Under the pieces are notes generated by a model. The model saw only the letters and a list, made by a program, of their open reading frames with translations. It ran no database searches and had not been told where the DNA came from. A program made the translations under genes and the position numbers. A stretch of DNA of 38,720 bases from NCBI GenBank assembly GCA_043813895.1, contig JBDRKQ010000257.1, positions 1 through 38,720 on the forward strand. Direction: 5' to 3'. Source of the DNA: CAZTAR01 sp043813895 (GTDB lineage: Bacteria > Planctomycetota > Phycisphaerae > UBA1845 > UTPLA1). Of the stretch, positions 1 through 8,284 are shown piece by piece. Numbering within the stretch: position 1 is the stretch's first letter; the number at the start of each line of letters is the position of its first letter.

Positions 1-25
1 GTGAATCGCGGTACCAGCCGAGTTC

Positions 26-556
26 TCAGAGATTCTGGAAGTCGGCGGTCGGCGCGGCGTTGCCGGGAGCGGTCTGCACTTCAGAGGTCCACGTGCCGCC
101 TGCCGCGCCCTCGTCGCACCACCGCAGCGTGATCGTGTCGCCGCAGTTGAACTGCATGCCGATCTGGCCGCCAAAGCGATTCTCCGTTGCTGTGAGGTCG
201 TCCGCCGACGGGCCATATTGCCACCCGCAGAGGCCGACCATGAAGTCCGTCGAGTACGTTTCGCAGTTGCCGCCACAGCCCGCGATCTGGCATCCTGTGT
301 ACGTGGTCTCTTCGCCGGGGGCGAGGACCGGGGGCGTGCTCACGAAGTAGTGCGGCTGATTGGCCATCCCATTCGGGCAAAGCCCCAAGTTCGGGGCGAC
401 GGTTTGTGTCTCGCTGTCGTTGATCAGCCTGATCGTCACGGTCGTGGCATCATCGCAGGGGAAGAACACCTGGATGCACGTTGCGCCGAGACACACGGCG
501 GCAAGCGCCGTCACAACCACAACACGAGAGAGACTTCGCAAAGGAATCCGTTTCAT
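26..556 (-). CDS. small secreted cysteine-containing protein of unknown function
   Basis: No family is recognised. The start chosen is the ATG at 556, because a GGAGG Shine-Dalgarno lies 6 bases before it; an in-frame ATG two codons upstream overlaps that spacer. The protein is 176 residues: a Lys/Arg start (MKRIPLRSLSR), then a hydrophobic stretch (VVVVTALAAVCLGATC), which is a signal peptide. No canonical lipobox is seen, so a lipoprotein is possible but not shown. The mature part has about ten cysteines, including a CQIAGCGGNC cluster, and many Thr, Gly and Asn, as in disulfide-stabilised extracytoplasmic beta-sandwich proteins. It is transcribed away from the cysteine desulfurase, with a roughly 320-base divergent region between them. 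It is confidently a gene; the function is unknown. Confidence 0.72.
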   Translation of the reverse strand: MKRIPLRSLSRVVVVTALAAVCLGATCIQVFFPCDDATTVTIRLINDSETQTVAPNLGLCPNGMANQPHYFVSTPPVLAPGEETTYTGCQIAGCGGNCETYSTDFMVGLCGWQYGPSADDLTATENRFGGQIGMQFNCGDTITLRWCDEGAAGGTWTSEVQTAPGNAAPTADFQNL

Positions 557-591
557 CGCCATCCTCCAAGCTTCGGAACAACAGTTCACAC

Positions 592-611
592 ATTCTCAGG
601 CTGCTGAGAAT
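592..611. promoter_or_regulatory. perfect 8-bp dyad upstream of the small secreted protein
   Basis: ATTCTCAG (592-599), a 4-base spacer and CTGAGAAT (604-611) form a perfect inverted repeat 36-55 bases upstream of the start at 556. It could be an operator or a hairpin in the 5' leader of the minus-strand gene. It has no T-tract, so it is not a typical terminator. The rest of the divergent region 557-878 shows no gene. Confidence 0.4.
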
Positions 612-760
612 ACACGAGGCCGGCGGCAAGTGCGACCCCTGTTCCCGCGAATCGCACAACCGCCGGGCGCGCCTGGGCGCGGGGAGACCGAAGGACGCAT
701 CCTCTGAGTGTCGCCGCGTCCAGACCACCCTCCGGACAGGCCGCACAAGCCACGCCCTAC

Positions 761-776
761 TGGCACAAACCCTGCC
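761..776 (+). promoter_or_regulatory. possible sigma-54 promoter (-24/-12) for the cysteine desulfurase
   Basis: TGGCAC at 761-766 and CTGCC at 772-776 place the diagnostic GG (762-763) and GC (774-775) exactly 10 bases apart, as in sigma-54 promoters (consensus TGGCACG-N4-TTGCA). It lies about 100 bases before the ATG at 879. The -12 half matches only partly, and a chance match is possible. Confidence 0.27.
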
Positions 777-878
777 AGACGTGGTAAACTCACAGAATGT
801 CCCTGTTGAGAATCCCTCTTGATACGGTGGAACACCGCCGAAAAACATACCCGTTCGCCAGCCGGTGAGGATGCGATA

Positions 879-2072
879 ATGGAGCAGATCATCTACCTCG
901 ATAACGCCGCGACCTCCTTCCCCAAGCCCGACGCCGTCCATGACGCCGTCCGAGACTTCTACCGAGACAACGGCGTCAACCCCGGCCGCACCGGTTGCGA
1001 CCTCGCCCTCAGCGCCGAACGGATGATCCATTCCACCCGCCAAAAGCTGTCCGCCTTCTTCAACAAGAGCCTCCTAGACGCAGGCAAGACCAAGGACCCG
1101 AATCGACTCGTCTTCACGATGAACGCCACGATGAGCCTCAACCTCATCATCAACGGCACCGTCCGGCCGGGCGACCACGTCGTCACGACCGCGCTCGAAC
1201 ACAACTCCGTCATCCGGCCGGTCAATCACAAGGTCAAAGAGGGGGCGGAAGCGACCTACGTCTCACCGGACGGTGACGGCTATCTCGACCCGGAAGATAT
1301 CCGCAAGGCGATCCGGAAGAACACCAAGCTCGTCATTGTCAACCACGCCTCCAATGTCACAGGCGTCGTTCAGGATATCGAGGCCATCGGCGCAATCTGC
1401 AAAGAAGAAGGCGTGCCGTTTGCCGTAGACACCGCACAGACCGCCGGCGTCCTGCCGATCGACATGGCTCGCTGTCACATCAGCTTCCTGGCGTTCACGG
1501 GACACAAGTGCCTGTTCGCCCCGACCGGCACAGGCGGCATCTGCGTGGCCGACGACGCTGAAATCGAGGGCACAATCTACGGCGGCACCGGCGTCCACAG
1601 CGCCCATCCATACCACCTCGAAGAGTATCCCTACCGCCTGGAGGCCGGCACCCAGAACCTCGCAGGCATCGCAGGTCTTTCCGCCGGGCTCGACTGGGTC
1701 ACCAAGCGAGGCATGAAGAAGGTCTACGACCACGAGATCGCGCTGCTTGGCATGCTCCAGCAAGGCCTCTCGGAAACGAACGGCGTCACGATCCATGGGA
1801 CGACGAGTCTTGAGAACCGTGTCGCGACAGTCTCCGTCACCATCGAGAACTGCGACCCGTCCGACGTCGGCACGGTCCTCGATGTCGAGTACGGCATCCA
1901 GACGCGCACGGGCCTCCACTGCGCGCCGCTCATCCACGACCACCACGGCACCAGCCCGCGCGGCACGGTGCGATTCTCATTCGGCCCGTTCAACACCGAG
2001 GAGCATGTCGAAGCCACAGTCAAAGCGGTCGCGGAAGTCTCCGCCGAGTGGGGCTCGACGGTCCGGGCGTGA
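879..2072 (+). CDS. cysteine desulfurase family protein (class V aminotransferase fold)
   Basis: A PLP enzyme of the SufS/IscS-like group that takes sulfur from L-cysteine and carries it as a persulfide for Fe-S cluster or thiocofactor synthesis. The ATG at 879 follows GGTGAGG with an 8-base spacer and begins MEQIIYLDNAAT, the usual opening of this family (397 aa). The PLP-binding lysine is Lys210 in FTGHK, with the GTGG loop after it. The PLP-ring aspartate lies in FAVDTAQT (about residue 184). The persulfide cysteine is Cys348 in RTGLHCAP, followed by the usual GTVRFSFGPFNT block. An upstream in-frame start at 819 is rejected because it adds 20 non-conserved residues. No iscU or suf gene is adjacent, so the acceptor is unknown. 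This group is sometimes annotated as selenocysteine lyase. Confidence 0.93.
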   Translation: MEQIIYLDNAATSFPKPDAVHDAVRDFYRDNGVNPGRTGCDLALSAERMIHSTRQKLSAFFNKSLLDAGKTKDPNRLVFTMNATMSLNLIINGTVRPGDHVVTTALEHNSVIRPVNHKVKEGAEATYVSPDGDGYLDPEDIRKAIRKNTKLVIVNHASNVTGVVQDIEAIGAICKEEGVPFAVDTAQTAGVLPIDMARCHISFLAFTGHKCLFAPTGTGGICVADDAEIEGTIYGGTGVHSAHPYHLEEYPYRLEAGTQNLAGIAGLSAGLDWVTKRGMKKVYDHEIALLGMLQQGLSETNGVTIHGTTSLENRVATVSVTIENCDPSDVGTVLDVEYGIQTRTGLHCAPLIHDHHGTSPRGTVRFSFGPFNTEEHVEATVKAVAEVSAEWGSTVRA

Positions 2073-2149
2073 GTCCTACCGTTCCCCGATGCCAATCGGA
2101 TTTCCGCGTGGAAGTGCGGTCCCGGAGTGCCAGTAAGGGGACGAACGTC

Positions 2150-4372
2150 ATGCGACACCTGGCGGTAGCCGCCCATCTGCTCACAGCCGCGCTGCTGGTT
2201 CCCGTCGCCCGCGGCGAGGAGCCGCCCACGCTGATCGTTCGCGCGGACGACACGGCCGTCTCCCGCTCGTGCAGGGTGGTGATCCCGCCCGACACGACGA
2301 TAGAAGACAAGAACGGCGACGGTGTTCTTCATGTCACGGCCTCCAGCATCGTCGTGGAGTTCGCCGAGGGGTCGGTTCTCCGCGGCGCCGCCAAGGGCAC
2401 GCCGCCGGACAAGTACGGAGGTTGCGGAATCAGCCTGGCCGGCCACGCCGGCGTCACGATCCGCGGCGCGCGGATCAGCGGGTACTGGTGCGGGATTCGG
2501 GCGAGCCGCGCCGACGGGCTGGTCATCGAAGATTGCGACGCCTCCGATTGCCGTCGCGCCAGACTCGTGTCCACGCCGGAGGCCGAGGCTGTTGAAGACT
2601 GGCTTCGCCCGCACGACAACGACCGGAACGAATGGCTGACGCTTTACGGCGCAGCAATCTACATCGAAGACTCGACGAGCATCACCGTGAGGCGATCGCA
2701 CGTGAGTCAAGGACAGAATGGCCTGTGCCTCGATCGTGTCAACAACTCGAAGATCTACGACAACGACTTCTCGTTCAACTCCGGCTGGGGCATCGCGATG
2801 TGGCGGTCGTCCGACAATGTCATCAGCCGCAACGCATGCGACTTCTGCATTCGGGGCTACAGCCACGGCGTTTACAATCGCGGGCAGGATTCCGCCGGCA
2901 TCCTCATGTTCGAGCAAAACAACGGCAACCTGATCGCGGAAAACTCAGCCACGCATTGCGGCGACGGCTTCTTCGGACATGCCGGCAACGAGGCGTTGGG
3001 CGAGGTAGGCTCCCATCCGGTCGCGTGGCACAAGCGCCGGGGCAACAGCGACAACCTGCTGATTGGCAACGACTTCTCGGATGCCGCCGCCCACGGCATC
3101 GAGATGACCTTCAGCTTCCGCAACCGCTTCATCGCCAACCGTCTCTCGGGCAACGCCATCTGCGGCATCTGGGCCGGCTACTCGCAGGACACGCTGATCG
3201 CGCGAAACACGTTCGAGCACAACGGCGGCATGGGGTACGGGCTCGAACGGGGCGGCGTGAATATCGAGCACGGCCGCGGCAATCGCATCGTCGCCAACAC
3301 GTTCCACAACAACAAGTGCGGCGTGCACCTCTGGTGGGACAAAGATGAGAACATCTCAAAGCTGCCGTGGGTCACGGCGAACGGCGCTGATTCCACGGAA
3401 AACATCGTCGCGAGCAACACATTCCGCGGTGACGATCTCGCCATGCACTTTCGCGGCAGGAGCGATGTCGTCCTTGGCGATAATGATATCGACGGCGTCG
3501 GGCTGACGTTGAAGGCCGAAGAAGAGGCGAGAGTTGTCCATCGGCCGAAGATTGAGGCTTCCGCGTCCGAGGCTCACGACCTTCGCGTCCTGGGCGACAC
3601 ACGACCGGTTGGCGCCCGCAAACACCTGCGCGGCCGCGAGAACATCATCATGACGGAATGGGGCCCCTGGGATCACGACTCGCCGCTGATTCGCCTCATC
3701 AAGCGCTCGGGGCAGTCTCACACATTCGAGTTGCGCAGGATGCCCGAACCGCCGCGAATCACGGTGAAGGGCGACGGCGTCGAGGGGAGGCTGCTGCCGG
3801 CCGCGGATGAGGATCGTGTGCGGCACTACGTCGTGAACACGAAGATGCCTGGTGTTCACACGTACTCGCTCTCCGTTTCCGCGGGTGATTACTCGGAGAC
3901 TGTCCGCAATTCCCTAGCCGCTGTCGCCTGGAGCGCCGTGTTCTTTGAGTGGTCGGACGACTGCGATCCGCGAAAGGACCTGCCGCGTTGGCGTGCATTG
4001 GCCCGTCGGGACAATGCCGTCTCAGCTCAGCCCGAAAAGCTGGACTTCAAGTACAAGCTGGGCGGGCCGGGCGATCTCGGGTTCGATGAGAGACTCGCGG
4101 GCGCCAAGTTGGGTCGGGATCACTTCGGCATGATCGCCAAGGCAAGTGTGCCTTTGGCGAGCGGAAAGTGGAAGATCATGACGTTGAGCGACGACGGCGT
4201 CCGAGTCACGATCGACGGCAAGCCGGTCATCGACGACTGGGCGTGGCACCCGCCCAAACGCGACGAAGCTATCGTCGATCTCCCTGCCGGCAAGACGATT
4301 GAGCTTGTGGTCGAACACTTCGAGATCGACGGGTATGCCGTGCTCGTGTTCGATATTTCGCGGGTAGATTGA
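2150..4372 (+). CDS. secreted right-handed parallel beta-helix protein with C-terminal PA14-like domain
   Basis: A predicted exported protein of 740 residues. The ATG at 2150 follows AAGGGG by about 9 bases and opens a signal peptide (MRHLAVAAHLLTAALLVPVARG). Residues of roughly 70-480 carry many short repeats such as 'GNRI', 'NVISRNAC', 'DNLLIGNDF' and 'NTFRGDDL', the pattern of NosD/pectate-lyase-like parallel beta-helices. The last 140 residues or so resemble a PA14-like sugar-binding beta-sandwich (SDDGVRVTIDGKPVIDDW). Such proteins usually bind or cleave polysaccharides. No catalytic residues can be assigned, so the substrate is unknown. It follows the desulfurase by 77 bases on the same strand, but a functional link is not evident. 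Confidence 0.85.
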   Translation: MRHLAVAAHLLTAALLVPVARGEEPPTLIVRADDTAVSRSCRVVIPPDTTIEDKNGDGVLHVTASSIVVEFAEGSVLRGAAKGTPPDKYGGCGISLAGHAGVTIRGARISGYWCGIRASRADGLVIEDCDASDCRRARLVSTPEAEAVEDWLRPHDNDRNEWLTLYGAAIYIEDSTSITVRRSHVSQGQNGLCLDRVNNSKIYDNDFSFNSGWGIAMWRSSDNVISRNACDFCIRGYSHGVYNRGQDSAGILMFEQNNGNLIAENSATHCGDGFFGHAGNEALGEVGSHPVAWHKRRGNSDNLLIGNDFSDAAAHGIEMTFSFRNRFIANRLSGNAICGIWAGYSQDTLIARNTFEHNGGMGYGLERGGVNIEHGRGNRIVANTFHNNKCGVHLWWDKDENISKLPWVTANGADSTENIVASNTFRGDDLAMHFRGRSDVVLGDNDIDGVGLTLKAEEEARVVHRPKIEASASEAHDLRVLGDTRPVGARKHLRGRENIIMTEWGPWDHDSPLIRLIKRSGQSHTFELRRMPEPPRITVKGDGVEGRLLPAADEDRVRHYVVNTKMPGVHTYSLSVSAGDYSETVRNSLAAVAWSAVFFEWSDDCDPRKDLPRWRALARRDNAVSAQPEKLDFKYKLGGPGDLGFDERLAGAKLGRDHFGMIAKASVPLASGKWKIMTLSDDGVRVTIDGKPVIDDWAWHPPKRDEAIVDLPAGKTIELVVEHFEIDGYAVLVFDISRVD

Positions 4373-4498
4373 GGATACGCGGCCGGCCTCCCGCGCGGAG
4401 AAGCCCGTTTTGGGGGCGGCACTGGCCCCGAAAAGCCCTGAAGACGGCACTTTTCTGGGCCTTGGTCCGAAAAAACCTAGAAAAAAACAGCAATAATC

Positions 4499-4526
4499 TT
4501 GTATTCGACCGGCGACACCGTAAGAT
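4499..4526 (+). promoter_or_regulatory. putative sigma-70 promoter with A-rich UP-like tract for the HU gene
   Basis: TTGTAT (4499-4504), a 16-base spacer and TAAGAT (4521-4526) form a fair -35/-10 pair. Directly upstream, 4470-4496 is rich in A runs (AAAAAA and AAAAAAA), which is striking in this GC-rich DNA and is like an UP element. Transcription would begin near 4533, giving a leader of about 60 bases. Confidence 0.5.
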
Positions 4527-4537
4527 GCCGCCCGGTT

Positions 4538-4557
4538 GGGCCGCGAAGGTGCGGCCC
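4538..4557 (+). promoter_or_regulatory. 5'-leader hairpin of the HU mRNA
   Basis: GGGCCGC (4538-4544), a 6-base loop and GCGGCCC (4551-4557) form a 7-bp GC stem. It would sit at the extreme 5' end of the transcript from the putative promoter at 4499-4526. There is no following T-tract, so a stabilising 5' hairpin is more likely than a terminator. Confidence 0.4.
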
Positions 4558-4592
4558 CACGGATGATACTTTCAAGGGTCAAGGAGCCAATA

Positions 4593-4889
4593 ATGGCCAA
4601 GACGAAAGCGATGAGTAAGTCAACACTGATCAGCCACCTTGCGGAGAAGAACGAAATGACCCGCAAGCAAGTCGTCGCGTTCATGGATACGCTCGTCACG
4701 ACGGCCTACAAGGAAGCCAAGAACGGCTTTACCCTGCCCGGCGTCGGCAAGCTCGTCCTCGTGAAGCGCAAAGCGCGGATGGGGCGCAATCCCGCCACTG
4801 GCGAAACGATCAAGATTCCGGCGAAGAAGGTGGTCAAGTTCCGAATCGCCAAGGCCGCAAAGGACGCCATCCTGCCGACCGGCAAGTAG
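4593..4889 (+). CDS. HU/IHF-family DNA-binding protein
   Basis: A small basic nucleoid protein that bends and compacts DNA as a dimer. The start is the ATG at 4593, 6 bases after AAGGAG; a longer frame beginning at 4536 would run through the leader hairpin. The 98-residue product has the HU layout: helical N-terminal half (SKSTLISHLAEKNEMTRKQV), the turn LPGVGKLVLVKRKAR, and the DNA-binding arm with GRNPATGETIKIPA. It has a slightly longer N-terminus (MAKTKAM) than E. coli HU. The leader has its own promoter-like elements and a strong terminator follows, so it is probably monocistronic and highly expressed. Confidence 0.94.
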   Translation: MAKTKAMSKSTLISHLAEKNEMTRKQVVAFMDTLVTTAYKEAKNGFTLPGVGKLVLVKRKARMGRNPATGETIKIPAKKVVKFRIAKAAKDAILPTGK

Positions 4890-4991
4890 CAGGACGCGTC
4901 GTGTGATGTCATGGCGGCGCGTCTGGGCGGCGGGATCGTGCGATGGCACGGCCTCGGCATCCCACGGCTGATCAGTACATTGAGAAAAGAC

Positions 4992-5028
4992 AAACGCCTC
5001 TGCAATGCTCGGCATCGCAGGGGCGTTT
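4992..5028. terminator. bidirectional intrinsic terminator between HU and aat
   Basis: AAACGCCTCTGC (4992-5003) pairs with GCAGGGGCGTTT (5017-5028), with one G-U pair. The loop contains a further ATGC/GCAT stem (5005-5008 with 5012-5015). The stem ends in TTT on the plus strand, and the AGAAAAGA just upstream gives a T-rich tail on the minus strand. It therefore suits the convergent genes on both sides. Confidence 0.75.
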
Positions 5029-5058
5029 CCGTTGCGCTGCGTTGCGCCGGGCCGCCCG

Positions 5059-5652
5059 CTATAGTTCTCGCTGCTGCCGGTCGTCGAAGCGGCACGTCAG
5101 TTTCAGGGCCGCGGCGAGACGCCGCAGGTATTCCTCGCGCGGAATCTCGACTGCGCCGAACCTCTGCAAGTGCCTGGTCCGGAACTGCACGTCCAGCAGG
5201 GCAAAGCCTCTCGCCCGCATCCGGTCGACCAGTGCGACAAGTGCCACCTTGCTGGCATCTCGAATCCGGAAGAACATGCTTTCACCAAAGAACGCGCCGC
5301 CCAATGCGATGCCGTAGAGTCCGCCGGCCAGCCGCCCCTCCCGCCACGCCTCCACGCTGTGGGCCAGACCGAGCCGGTGGAGGTTGCAGTAGGCATCGAT
5401 GATCTTGCGGGAAATCCACGTGCCCTCCTCACGATTGGCGCAGCGATCCATGACCTCAGGGAAGGCCGTGTTGATGCGGATCTCGAACAACCGCTGCCGG
5501 CAAAGCTGGGCCAAGGTCTTCGAGATACTGAACTGCTCCAACGGGATCACGGCGCGCGGATCCGGCGAAAACCACTGGATTTCTCCCTCCACGTCCATCG
5601 GAAAGACGCCCTGGACGTAGGCGGAAACGAGCAGCTCAGCCGTCAGCTTCAC
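5059..5652 (-). CDS. aat: leucyl/phenylalanyl-tRNA--protein transferase
   Basis: Transfers Leu or Phe from aminoacyl-tRNA to proteins with N-terminal Arg or Lys, marking them for the Leu N-degron (ClpS/ClpAP) pathway in the cytoplasm. The sequence has the family hallmarks: ELLVSAYVQGVFPM near the start, WFSPDPRAVIPL, then GIALGGAFFGESMF, ASKVALVALVDRM and LLDVQFRTRHLQRFGA. The GTG at 5652 is preferred (197 aa), because family members begin close before the ELL..AY..G.FPM motif. A TTG at 5694 would add 14 residues (211 aa) and cannot be excluded. It lies 136 bases after the nuclease gene on the same strand. No clpS or clpA gene is in the window. Confidence 0.93.
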   Translation of the reverse strand: MKLTAELLVSAYVQGVFPMDVEGEIQWFSPDPRAVIPLEQFSISKTLAQLCRQRLFEIRINTAFPEVMDRCANREEGTWISRKIIDAYCNLHRLGLAHSVEAWREGRLAGGLYGIALGGAFFGESMFFRIRDASKVALVALVDRMRARGFALLDVQFRTRHLQRFGAVEIPREEYLRRLAAALKLTCRFDDRQQREL

Positions 5653-5788
5653 GACGACGCGCTCCGCGTTCCCGAGGGGGCAAGCCCGCCGCAAAGAAAG
5701 ACGACCGGCTTCGCCTGTTCAATTGACATCGCGCATGCCTCTTGTCTCGGTAGTGCCCCGCGCCGCCTCTACGGTGAATCAAGAAACA

Positions 5789-6838
5789 TCAGGCGGCCTT
5801 CTTCTCTATCCTCTTCTTCTTCTGCTGCTCCCGGCTGCGTTTCTTCTCTTCAAGCTGGTTCTCGCGAAACTCGTCGATCCTGGCGCCCTCATGAGCCGCG
5901 CTCCACACGCCGGACAGCATCGCGCCGGCACTTAGCAGTCGGTTTTCGATGAACCGCTTGCCGGCCTCGCTGCGGAGTTCACCGGATTTCTCCAATGCAT
6001 ACAGCGGTTCGACCTGTTCGAACGTCTCGTAAAGGTACGCGCCAATCTCCTTCCAATAGTCTTCCTGGGAAATCGTCCTTGGCGGTAGCGCCTTCTTGGC
6101 CACGGATTCGGGAGTGAAGCCGTGGTGCAGGATGATCCCGCCGTCAATGTACTGGTGGAACTCGTGTTCCTGTGTGTACCCCTTCGGATTTGGGCCGACC
6201 CAGCCGTGATGGTGCTCCGTCGTGTGCAGTGGCTGCGAGCCGTCGCCGACGTAGTGACTCAGGATGCCCATGTGGTAGATGATGTTCTGCCGCGCATTGT
6301 CGATCATGTCCTGCGTCACCAGGTCTGGGTGCTTCTCGTAGGTCTTCAGCGTCGTCCAGCATCCCGCGATCCTCCACTGGATCTCGGCGATGCGATAGGG
6401 CAGAAGCCCTGGCGAGAGACGCGTGTACGATCGATCACGGCTGCGGTCGTACGAGGCAAACTTATCCGGATGCAAGGCACGCTCCGTCGCCAGGATGTCG
6501 GTGAACTCTCGCCGGAAGAGTGGCAACGTTTTGATGCTCAAGCCATACGGATGCAACGACTCCTCGTCGATGTAATGGTCCGGGTTGTTGATGTGGTCGA
6601 GATGCACGTTGTGCTGGCCCCGCCAACGATCAGGCTCGGTGGAGAGGTACTCCAGCCGCGCGCGCACTTCCGCCGTCCGCAACCAATGCGGCATCGACTC
6701 GGGCAGCTTCACAAATGCCGCCCGCGTGATGATGATGTGGCCGTCCTCGTCCCAAGCCGCGGCCGGAGAATAGGCCAGGGCTAACAAGCAAATCGCCGGA
6801 ATCACCGGATTTCGCAGTCTGTCCCTTCCAATCGTCAT
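5789..6838 (-). CDS. secreted S1/P1-type zinc-dependent nuclease (or phospholipase C-like) protein
   Basis: Probably a secreted tri-zinc phosphodiesterase acting on single-stranded nucleic acids. The ATG at 6838 has an AGGAG 8 bases upstream and opens a signal peptide that ends in AAA before Trp29. In this family the mature N-terminal Trp itself binds zinc. With Trp29 as mature position 1, the ligands line up with P1 nuclease: His34 (6), Asp70 (about 45), His88 (60), the block His195-x3-Asp199-x5-His205 in HYVGDGSQPLH, and His228-x3-Asp232. All nine metal ligands appear present. The 349-residue protein ends in a Lys/Glu/Gln-rich tail (about residues 327-349), which is unusual for the family. 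Zinc-dependent phospholipase C shares the fold; the W1/H6 spacing favours a nuclease. Confidence 0.82.
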   Translation of the reverse strand: MTIGRDRLRNPVIPAICLLALAYSPAAAWDEDGHIIITRAAFVKLPESMPHWLRTAEVRARLEYLSTEPDRWRGQHNVHLDHINNPDHYIDEESLHPYGLSIKTLPLFRREFTDILATERALHPDKFASYDRSRDRSYTRLSPGLLPYRIAEIQWRIAGCWTTLKTYEKHPDLVTQDMIDNARQNIIYHMGILSHYVGDGSQPLHTTEHHHGWVGPNPKGYTQEHEFHQYIDGGIILHHGFTPESVAKKALPPRTISQEDYWKEIGAYLYETFEQVEPLYALEKSGELRSEAGKRFIENRLLSAGAMLSGVWSAAHEGARIDEFRENQLEEKKRSREQQKKKRIEKKAA

Positions 6839-7193
6839 GAGATGAACTCCTGTCTGGCCTCCTTGTCTCATCGTGCATGCCACCCACCGTCTGGGCCGGC
6901 AACATCTGTTTTCGGACTCTTGCTTCGCAACACACAAACCGTTTGGTCGCGTCATAGCCAAGGGCCGACGCTGGAACCCGTACGCGGTCGCATTGCGATG
7001 GAGCAGGCTCAGTCCGATGCCGCGTGAGTGGTCGAACAAAATCGAACGTCCCCCCCATGTTACCGCGATGAGCGGCAAAGCCATACCTGAAGGAGCCCGG
7101 CTACGCGGTCACGACCCCCGAACAAGCCCCAGTCTTCTCCCGATCCCGCCGGGTAGTCCTGCCCCGCGATGGGGGTAACTTCGGGGCCATGGG
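6839..7193. other. intergenic stretch without a recognised gene
   Basis: This region separates the divergent nuclease and plus-strand secreted protein genes. No convincing coding frame, RNA gene or strong hairpin is seen. It should hold the promoter of the nuclease on the minus strand, but no clear -35/-10 pair was found. The short CATGCCACCC near 6875 resembles one arm of the dispersed element described at 10806, without a partner. Confidence 0.4.
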
Positions 7194-7222
7194 TTGAATC
7201 CGGCGTACCGGATCGCGATAAT
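7194..7222 (+). promoter_or_regulatory. putative sigma-70 promoter upstream of the secreted protein at 7442
   Basis: TTGAAT (7194-7199), a 17-base spacer and GATAAT (7217-7222) form a good promoter pair in otherwise GC-rich DNA. The distance to the GTG start at 7442 is about 210 bases, so the leader would be long. The leader (7230-7441) holds no recognised riboswitch or open frame. Confidence 0.4.
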
Positions 7223-7441
7223 AGTAGAGAGTGCCAGGTTGTCGGGATATGGCCCGCCAGGCACGCCCGCCACCGTCGTCCGGCCTCGCGGCCCGCAGCC
7301 GCACCACCGGATGAGAGCAGGTTCCGTTGACATGACCCGTGGCTCCGCTACACTAAGAGGTTCGGCGCACCATGACCGGGAGCGATTCCCCACGAGGGAT
7401 CGCCGGGGGATTGAGGCGCCAGCACCGCACGAGGGTATGCC

Positions 7442-8182
7442 GTGAACAGAATGCGAACGACAGTCTGTTGTGCAACACTCTTCGCCATGGCCTCGGCCGT
7501 CAGCATCGCAGCCGACGACATCGGTCCAAGCCCGATTCCCATCTCGTGGGAACTGACGTTCAAGGCGACCCCCCCCATGCGGATTGTCGTGGATACGGGC
7601 AAGGGCCCCACCACCTATTGGTACATACTCTACACCGTGACCAACAACACGAATCAGGACGTGGACTTCCATCCCGAAATCGTCCGCGTCAACGAAATCG
7701 AAACCGACTTGACCGCCGAGGAGGCCGAATCGAACCCGGACAAGGCCTCGCGCATCACCACCGACGATGCGATCGTCGGCGTACACCCCAAGGTCTTCGA
7801 GGCGATCAAGAACCGCTATGCCAAGACGCACCCGTTCTTGACTTCGCCTGTGGAGGCGATCGGCCGCTTGTTGCAGGGACGGGACAATGCAAGAACCAGC
7901 GTCGCGATCTTCCGCGATCCCGACCCCAGGGTGAGCAAGTTCACGGTTTATGTTGGCGGTCTCTCCGGCGAAACAAAAACGGTGCCGAATCCCAAGTACG
8001 ACCCCAAGCGCGCCGCCGAGAAGAAGGCGGGCGACAAGAACGGCAATGAAACGCCGGATGACAATCCGGAGTTCTTCATCTTGCGCAAGACCCTGGCGAT
8101 GCCTTACGCGCTGCCGGGTGACTTGAAGACGCGAAGATCCGCGACGCCCAAGCCGGGCCCGATCACGTGGGTGATGCGTTGA
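7442..8182 (+). CDS. exported protein of unknown function
   Basis: No family is recognised. The start is the GTG at 7442, with GAGGG 6 bases before it; an ATG three codons later is the alternative. The 246-residue product has a signal peptide (about residues 1-23, ending SIAA before DD). A globular part of mixed beta character follows, with a WYILYTVTNNTNQDVDF stretch typical of immunoglobulin-like or DUF-type beta-sandwich domains in secreted planctomycete proteins. A charged Lys/Asp/Asn-rich linker lies near residues 180-205. It precedes the bL27 gene by about 100 bases, with no obvious functional relation. Confidence 0.75.
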   Translation: MNRMRTTVCCATLFAMASAVSIAADDIGPSPIPISWELTFKATPPMRIVVDTGKGPTTYWYILYTVTNNTNQDVDFHPEIVRVNEIETDLTAEEAESNPDKASRITTDDAIVGVHPKVFEAIKNRYAKTHPFLTSPVEAIGRLLQGRDNARTSVAIFRDPDPRVSKFTVYVGGLSGETKTVPNPKYDPKRAAEKKAGDKNGNETPDDNPEFFILRKTLAMPYALPGDLKTRRSATPKPGPITWVMR

Positions 8183-8284
8183 GCTTCCTGCAGGAAGCTT
8201 TCAACACCAGTGTGGCGGCGGATCAGTGAAATGGCCGAGGGCCTGATTGTGAGTCGGCCGAAGCCATAACGGAAGGAACTGACG

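Noticed and set aside
4470..4496. A/T-rich run as a terminator for the beta-helix gene
   Set aside because: No stable stem precedes it and it is A-rich on the plus strand; an UP-like promoter element fits better.
6875..6885. CATGCCACCC as a third copy of the inverted-repeat element
   Set aside because: Only ten bases match and no partner arm lies within 200 bases.
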